A stretch of 64,000 bases of DNA from Gammaproteobacteria bacterium. Its GTDB lineage: Bacteria; Pseudomonadota; Gammaproteobacteria; Pseudomonadales; Azotimanducaceae. The notes beneath the pieces were generated by a model. The model searched no databases. It was not told the origin of the DNA and saw only the letters and a list, made by a program, of their open reading frames with translations. Shown piece after piece: positions 59,210 through 64,000 of this stretch; the stretch's first letter is position 1, and the number at the start of each line of letters is the position of its first letter. The position numbers and the translations under genes are program-made. The stretch covers positions 1,331,721 to 1,395,720 of the forward strand of contig JAPOXV010000026.1 in the NCBI GenBank assembly GCA_026706935.1, written 5' to 3'.

Positions 59210-61348
59210 CTAAGCAGCACTGGCTAGAGATGCGAGAAATCGCGGTAGCTGTACGGTAATCAAGACACCCGATTGGTCGCGGAGGTTGAACGCGCGGACC
59301 GTTCCACCATGGTAATCTGCAATCACTCGCACGATATATAGCCCCAGTCCGAAATGTGACGTTGACTTGCTGCTTCGTCGACTGACTAGTCGTTCGAACA
59401 TTAAATGTGCACTCTCACCGAGTGTCGGTCCTCGATTTCCAACCGTGATTCGGATAAGGTTGTCGAATGCCTCAAGCTGAATCTTGATTTGACTATCCGG
59501 ACGATGAAAGTCGATCGCGTTGTCTACGATCTTGTCCATCATTTGCTCGATGTGAATGTCCGATCCCGAAACCATCGCAGGTTCCGTAACGCCGCTAAAT
59601 ACAAACAACGCTGAATCGCGACCTCGGTTCAAGTTTTCGACGTAGCTTTTTAGCAGCGCCTGAATATCAAAAGGTTCGCGTTCTTCGTTTCGCAGTGCGT
59701 CTTCAAGATTCGATGCGTCGGCGAGATTTTGCACGATTGCGCCGATGCGTTGGACACCTCTTAGCGCACTGTTAATACACTCTTCGCGCTCGGCTTTGGT
59801 CTCAGCCTGTTCCAGGTTTTCGAGTGACGTACTCAGAGTATTAAGTGGGTTATTCACTTCGTGGCGCAGTGTTCGTGGCATGCGTTCGACAAATGCACTA
59901 TGCTCTCTAAGTCTTGTTAGCATACCGTCGATTGCGCGAGCCAGATCACCGATCTCATCACCCGCGTGCACCTCGGCTTCGAGAGATGTTCGCGTTAGTC
60001 GACCGTATTCGTCGATCGCACCTGCGGCTTCTCGTCGTAGTCGTCGAATTCGATAGGCTAATCGCGCAGAGAATCCGACCGTTACCGCCAAGATCAAGAG
60101 TAGAGTCAAGCCAGAAACGAACACGATATGACGTAGTGCGGCCTGTTGGAACGACAGGATCTGGTTGATATCGGATTCAATCGTGACAGCACCGAGTGTT
60201 TCGTTCTGTGATCGAATCGGATACGCCGCCATGACGGTCGGCGTACCAGCGTCGGATAGATGTCGAATAGCCGTGGGATTGCCACTCAATGCGTCTTCGA
60301 GTGCGCGATTGAATCGTTCTCGAGAATCCGCCACCGATAACTCGGTCCACGTTTCGCCCAGTGTCAGTAAATGTACCAATGGACGAATAAACTCGAAACC
60401 ACTCATCAGGCCGGTCGATTCCGAACTCTCGGTATTCCGCGTGATAGCGTCGGGATCACTTTCTCCGCGAACGCGTTGTTGTTGGTCGTACACGACGATT
60501 TTCGTGTCAACATATTCGAGACCAGCGATGAGATCCATCGATTCGATGGATCGCAACACGACTAAGTTGAGCTTCTTGTCCGGCGACGCGGCAACCGTCG
60601 AAACTATCGCACGCTGCAGTCGTGAATCTGAGTCGTCGACGTCGACGAAGGAGAGATTGAAGTCGCGCCCGTGAGCCATTTTCGTGATGGGCATGCGAAA
60701 TTCGACGTGAAAGCCCTCATTACTCCGACTCAAAGAGGCAATCACATCGTTGATTGGCGTCCATTCGATTGGCGTTCGCCAATCACTCGCCATGCGATAG
60801 CCGGTCCCGAATCCTTCTGTGGAAAAAGTCAGTGCAATCCGCGCACGTTGACCTGTTGCATCGGTGAATTCGATCCGAATGTGGTCTGCTGTATTGAGAC
60901 TCAAGTCAGACAGATTACGATATACAGCGATATCGTCCTTGATCGCCATGAAACCGTAGAGCTCATTGACTTGCTCACCGAGAGTCAATTCAAAGGAAGC
61001 GTCTGTCTCCCCTTGGCGAGTGAATCGACGATTGCTTCTGAGTGCATCTTCATCCCAATCGGAGATAGAACCGTCGATACGGATCGACTCGTATAGCGGT
61101 AAAGCGTAGAGCGACTCGTACTCATCTAATTGCACAGGTAGTTCGTTGAAAAGGTCATCGCGTTCGTTGAATAACGCAGCAACGCCCCGAGCAATGAGTA
61201 GCTGTGCATTTTGCTGTCCTTGGATTAGTAGCCGTTCCATCTCGACTAACTGCACATAAGACAACCAAGGCACCGCCAATAACACAAGCCCTATGAGTAG
61301 GAGCTTGCTGACTAGTCGAGGACCGCGAGTCCTGCCTTTCGACGCCAC
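59210..61348 (-). CDS. pdsS: Sensor histidine kinase, PdsS-like (dedicated sortase system type)
   Basis: A 712-residue membrane sensor. An N-terminal helix (KLLLIGLVLLAVPWLSYVQL) is followed by a large periplasmic region with a CBM9-like pattern (IRIDGSISDWDEDALRS, SLNTADHIRIEFTD), a second helix near 395-420, HAMP, then the H box with phospho-His496 (LRHEVNNPLNTLSTSLENL) and N, G1 and G2 boxes in the catalytic domain. Overall order and length resemble the proteobacterial dedicated sortase histidine kinases (TIGR03785). The response regulator gene lies upstream, 15 bp away. No sortase or LPXTG target is near. Confidence 0.7.
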   Translation of the reverse strand: MASKGRTRGPRLVSKLLLIGLVLLAVPWLSYVQLVEMERLLIQGQQNAQLLIARGVAALFNERDDLFNELPVQLDEYESLYALPLYESIRIDGSISDWDEDALRSNRRFTRQGETDASFELTLGEQVNELYGFMAIKDDIAVYRNLSDLSLNTADHIRIEFTDATGQRARIALTFSTEGFGTGYRMASDWRTPIEWTPINDVIASLSRSNEGFHVEFRMPITKMAHGRDFNLSFVDVDDSDSRLQRAIVSTVAASPDKKLNLVVLRSIESMDLIAGLEYVDTKIVVYDQQQRVRGESDPDAITRNTESSESTGLMSGFEFIRPLVHLLTLGETWTELSVADSRERFNRALEDALSGNPTAIRHLSDAGTPTVMAAYPIRSQNETLGAVTIESDINQILSFQQAALRHIVFVSGLTLLLILAVTVGFSARLAYRIRRLRREAAGAIDEYGRLTRTSLEAEVHAGDEIGDLARAIDGMLTRLREHSAFVERMPRTLRHEVNNPLNTLSTSLENLEQAETKAEREECINSALRGVQRIGAIVQNLADASNLEDALRNEEREPFDIQALLKSYVENLNRGRDSALFVFSGVTEPAMVSGSDIHIEQMMDKIVDNAIDFHRPDSQIKIQLEAFDNLIRITVGNRGPTLGESAHLMFERLVSRRSSKSTSHFGLGLYIVRVIADYHGGTVRAFNLRDQSGVLITVQLPRFLASLASAA

Positions 61349-61363
61349 GACTCGGTTAAAAAA

Positions 61364-62062
61364 CTAGCTGCTCGACCAACGATAGCCGAGTCCGTATTCG
61401 CTCTTGATCGCTGCGAACTGTGGGTCGACGCTCTCAAACTTCTTACGGATGTTACGCATGTGGGTGTTTATCGTATTGGTCGTAACGACGTTGTGCATCG
61501 TCGCTTCTTTGAGATTTTCGTAGCTAACTGCTGAACCCGGCGTCGCGACTAATCGTGCCAGCATACGAAACTCTGTTCCTGAGAGATTTATTTGCTCATC
61601 GTCCCAAGAAACCAGCAGACTCTCATTGTCGATCGTTAGTTTGCCGATCGTTTTGGATTGTGAAAGATCGGGTTCGGGCTCCAGTCGCGCTTCGTGAATC
61701 CGTATGAGTGAAGAAATGCGAGCCACGAGATAATCCAACGAAATCGGCTTGGGTAGGTAGTCCCATGCGCCAAGTCGTAGACCGTTGATTTTGTCGTTCT
61801 CATTGATTCGTTCGGTTAGAAAAATAATGGGTAACTTCGGGAATCGAGTTAGAAGATCCGCGCATAGATCGAACCCACCGTCTTCGTCATCTCCCAGAAT
61901 GATGTCGAGTACGGCGAGATCGGGTTTTGTGTTTTCGAGCCCTTCCAGTGCTGACCGTCGGTCCGTGAATTCGATAACGTCGTAGCCTTTCTTTTCGATG
62001 GCATTGCGGTAGTTCTTGCGTTGATCGATTTCGTCTTCGACGATCGCGATTGTGTGCGGCAT
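61364..62062 (-). CDS. pdsR: Response regulator, PdsR-like, OmpR/PhoB type
   Basis: A 232-residue response regulator. The receiver domain has AIVEDEIDQRKNYRN, the phosphoacceptor Asp53 in LAVLDIILGDDEDGG, the switch Thr/Lys in IIFLTER and YLPKPI; the C-terminal winged helix (INLSGTEFRMLARLVATPGS, TINTHMRNIRKKF) binds DNA. The DGGFDLCADL stretch resembles the sortase-system regulators (TIGR03787). It is the first gene of the operon with the sensor kinase, and divergent from the NadR-like gene across 123 bp. Confidence 0.75.
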   Translation of the reverse strand: MPHTIAIVEDEIDQRKNYRNAIEKKGYDVIEFTDRRSALEGLENTKPDLAVLDIILGDDEDGGFDLCADLLTRFPKLPIIFLTERINENDKINGLRLGAWDYLPKPISLDYLVARISSLIRIHEARLEPEPDLSQSKTIGKLTIDNESLLVSWDDEQINLSGTEFRMLARLVATPGSAVSYENLKEATMHNVVTTNTINTHMRNIRKKFESVDPQFAAIKSEYGLGYRWSSS

Positions 62063-62185
62063 GTAAGGTATGCGTAATTACTACGGCAGATTAGACCTAT
62101 GGAAGGGTACCAAAATTCCAATGGTGATATGGTGACAAAGTGTGAGAGCGTACGTCTGTGGGTGCCGCTGATTGGCTGATAACGG

Positions 62186-62719
62186 GTGGTTAGTAAAGAT
62201 TCGCAGCTAGTTGCGATTGTCGGTCCCGAGTCGACTGGCAAAACCACATTGGCGTCGGAACTCGCGCGCATGCACCATGGTGCATGGCTACCTGAGTTTG
62301 CACGTACATACCTATCGGACGCTCACTACACAGAAGACCAAGTACACATTGTCGCTCGAGAACAGTTGAGCCGAGAAGTGGACTTCGTACGCGCTAGGCC
62401 AAACTTCGGAGTGTTGGATACGGATGGCGTCGTACTACGTGTCTGGTTCAACGAAAGATTCGGTTATGTTCCCGCCTACGTTGAGCGACATCTCTATCAA
62501 CAGGTTACGCGAACCTATCTCCTCACGTACCCGGATCTACCATGGAAATTCGACCCTCAGCGCGAATCGAAAGCTGACCTTTCGCGACTATTCGAGGTTT
62601 ATGAACAGTTACTTTCCAAACTAGATTTCAATTACGTGATTGTTAAAGGCGAGGGACATGAGCGAGTGCAATGTGCGATTGACGGCCTACGGAAGACTGG
62701 TGTGATTCGCGCGGACTGA
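62186..62719 (+). CDS. NadR-type nicotinamide riboside kinase / AAA P-loop protein
   Basis: A 177-residue kinase domain related to the C-terminal domain of NadR. Features are Walker A VGPESTGKTTLASELA, WLPEFARTYLSD and the DTD pair in FGVLDTDGVVLRVW. It lacks the adenylyltransferase and DNA-binding domains of full NadR, so if active it would phosphorylate nicotinamide riboside or a similar nucleoside for salvage. GTG 62186 gives the family N-terminus. Neighbours do not suggest a pathway. Confidence 0.75.
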   Translation: MVSKDSQLVAIVGPESTGKTTLASELARMHHGAWLPEFARTYLSDAHYTEDQVHIVAREQLSREVDFVRARPNFGVLDTDGVVLRVWFNERFGYVPAYVERHLYQQVTRTYLLTYPDLPWKFDPQRESKADLSRLFEVYEQLLSKLDFNYVIVKGEGHERVQCAIDGLRKTGVIRAD

Positions 62720-62742
62720 GTGGATTCGCAAGCGATAGCGTC

Positions 62743-63537
62743 TCAGCCAGTCGACAAACGGTTAATTTCGACCTCGGTGTCGTACTTCTGTTTGACGATG
62801 CCTTCGTGGTCCCTGCCGTGGCGTAGTCGATCTAACGCCCAAGCGTGTTCGCGGATTTGGTAAAGGATGCGGGTACGTCGTACGTGTTCAGCATCAACAT
62901 GTGGGTCGTAATCGCTGATGCACTTTTTGAAGTCCGTATCACCAAATTCCAATCCGTAGCAAAGGCCCACGACATCGAAAATTGGGTCATTGTCACCTGC
63001 CGATTCCCAATCAAGCGTACAGAAGCCGTTCGGAGTCTTGATCACATTCCAGTCGTTGAGCTCATTGTGACAACCGCAAATCCTCTGGGGCTCCCACTGC
63101 AGTGAACGGTAGATTGATCCAATTGAATCTGTCAGCCGAAGACCTTCAAGGTAACGATCAATGACGGGTTCTGCACGGTAGCTACGAATCCCAATCGGAA
63201 TCTTCGCGTGCAGCTCAAGCATGTACGATGCCGCGACGTCGGGTGTTATTGGTGAATTTACCAGCAGTTCGCCCTTGACTAACCCGGTGACCATGTCGCC
63301 GCGTGATCGATCGTACGCTAGCACTTCCGGTGCGAGAGGATTCTCGAGGTAGAGGTATTCGCGATCTGGCGCGACGGACAATGGATCCTTTAGACGTAAC
63401 ACAGCATCAACGCCGTCGATTCTGATGTGATAGTTACGGTTGCTCCACCCACCTTCGAGATATTCGACGGGCTCGATCTGGCGCGCATCGGGCAAGAGCT
63501 CCCGTACACGATTTATGACTTCCGTAGCGTCCTGCAT
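62743..63537 (-). CDS. Choline/ethanolamine-kinase-like phosphotransferase with altered motif
   Basis: A 264-residue APH-fold protein. The N-lobe has LEGGWSNRNYHIRIDG, and the metal site LDWESAGDNDPIFDVVGL is intact. The Brenner motif reads CHNELNDWNVI, with Glu in place of the catalytic Asp of the usual HND(L)xxxN. Activity may be weak or altered. ATG 63537 is chosen over an in-frame start four residues earlier. It is convergent with the NadR-like gene and divergent from the CoxE-like gene. Confidence 0.75.
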   Translation of the reverse strand: MQDATEVINRVRELLPDARQIEPVEYLEGGWSNRNYHIRIDGVDAVLRLKDPLSVAPDREYLYLENPLAPEVLAYDRSRGDMVTGLVKGELLVNSPITPDVAASYMLELHAKIPIGIRSYRAEPVIDRYLEGLRLTDSIGSIYRSLQWEPQRICGCHNELNDWNVIKTPNGFCTLDWESAGDNDPIFDVVGLCYGLEFGDTDFKKCISDYDPHVDAEHVRRTRILYQIREHAWALDRLRHGRDHEGIVKQKYDTEVEINRLSTG

Positions 63538-63585
63538 ATAGGATCGCAATCAAATCCTTTACGATCAACTCATAATACTTGGCGA

Positions 63586-64000
63586 ATGGAAGTCACCTTT
63601 ACGCGATTTGTACGCGCTCTCCGCAAAGCGAATATCCGTGTATCTCCAGCGGAGACGCTCGATGCATTCGCGGTCTTGAGTCGGATTGGAATTTCAGACC
63701 GTGACTTTCTGAAGAACGCGCTTGGACTCGCTCTTGCGAAAACGCTGCCTGAAAAGCTTGCTTTTGAAGATACGTTTGAACGTTTTTTCGAGCAGCTTGG
63801 TTTTCGCGAACCGCCGAAACGTGCCATGCTCAATTCATTCGAAGACCTCACACTGGATTCTCACGTACAAGAGCGTCTAGGTCATCCGCTCGCGGGCGGA
63901 ATTAGTGAGATGCTGGACGGGAATCGTGAGCTTTTGACCGAATTGATGCAGCAAGCAGCGGGTCAATTACACATCGACGATATTGCAGCACTGAGGGAGA
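63586..64000 (+). CDS. CoxE-like VWA-domain protein, N-terminal part (cut by window end)
   Basis: An open frame from ATG 63586 to the window end (138 codons, no stop). It begins MEVTFTRFVRALRKANIRVS and continues with AETLDAFAVLSRIGISDRDF and FEDTFERFFEQLGF, which matches the N-terminal part of CoxE-type VWA proteins, usually partnered with MoxR ATPases. The VWA domain and any partner lie outside. The ribosome site is weak. Confidence 0.7.
   Translation, partial: MEVTFTRFVRALRKANIRVSPAETLDAFAVLSRIGISDRDFLKNALGLALAKTLPEKLAFEDTFERFFEQLGFREPPKRAMLNSFEDLTLDSHVQERLGHPLAGGISEMLDGNRELLTELMQQAAGQLHIDDIAALRE

Overview
The window reads as a chromosome segment of a free-living, probably marine, gammaproteobacterium of moderate GC (about half, by eye). 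The evidence is gene order. It holds bamA-skp-lpxD-fabZ-lpxB-rnhB-dnaE-tilS-pyrG-kdsA-eno-ftsB-truD-pcm-nlpD, fdxA near mutS, recA-recX-alaS-lysC-csrA, and tRNA genes after csrA. This is the classical gammaproteobacterial backbone, compressed by loss of several usual members: lpxA, accA, ispD/ispF, surE and rpoS are not at their normal positions. I cannot name a genus from the sequence.

1-17.8 kb (+): one dense, largely co-directional envelope/housekeeping run with many 4-bp stop/start overlaps. It covers outer-membrane protein assembly (bamA, skp), lipid A and fatty acid steps (lpxD, fabZ, lpxB), RNase HII, DNA polymerase III alpha, TilS, CTP synthase, KDO8P synthase, enolase, FtsB, TruD, PIMT, a DUF368 lipid-carrier transporter and NlpD. 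17.8-26.2 kb (-): an exported prolyl oligopeptidase-type S9A enzyme, FdxA, a small exported protein, a class-III aminotransferase/APH-kinase pair and mutS. 26.2-34.9 kb: recA, recX, a perfect 17-bp hairpin between convergent genes, an S9C peptidase (-), alaS, lysC, csrA, tRNA-Arg(ACG), tRNA-Ser(GCT) and a terminator.

34.9-51.7 kb is accessory metabolism. It holds a DUF4199 membrane protein, a P-loop kinase-like protein, an exported tannase-family esterase and an aminotransferase. A ferric-iron ABC system follows: permease and ATPase are divergent with interlocking start codons, and the binding protein lies behind a clear Fur-box palindrome. Next come an unknown exported protein, a Mo-hydroxylase (IorA/IorB-like) with a TonB-dependent receptor, and an acyl-CoA dehydrogenase. 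51.7-52.6 kb holds a decayed PIN-domain toxin gene still overlapping its intact small partner.

52.9-64 kb: pyruvate kinase behind a short leader ORF, a TauE/SafE exporter, an exported MORN-repeat protein next to a membrane-anchored protein kinase homologue with degenerate ATP-binding motifs, and an MBL-fold hydrolase. Then comes a two-component pair resembling the proteobacterial dedicated-sortase regulators but with no sortase beside it. The window closes with a NadR-type kinase, a choline-kinase-like protein with an altered catalytic motif, and the start of a CoxE-like protein cut by the window edge.

The observations I find most worth following are two genes that appear to start with CTG (pyrG and the iron-binding protein), the Fur operator embedded in the end of the ATPase gene, the CATG start-codon interlock, the pyk leader ORF, the PIN pseudogene with its surviving partner, and the MORN/kinase and sortase-regulator-like loci. 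All functions are by recognition of family motifs in the sequence; no database search was run.
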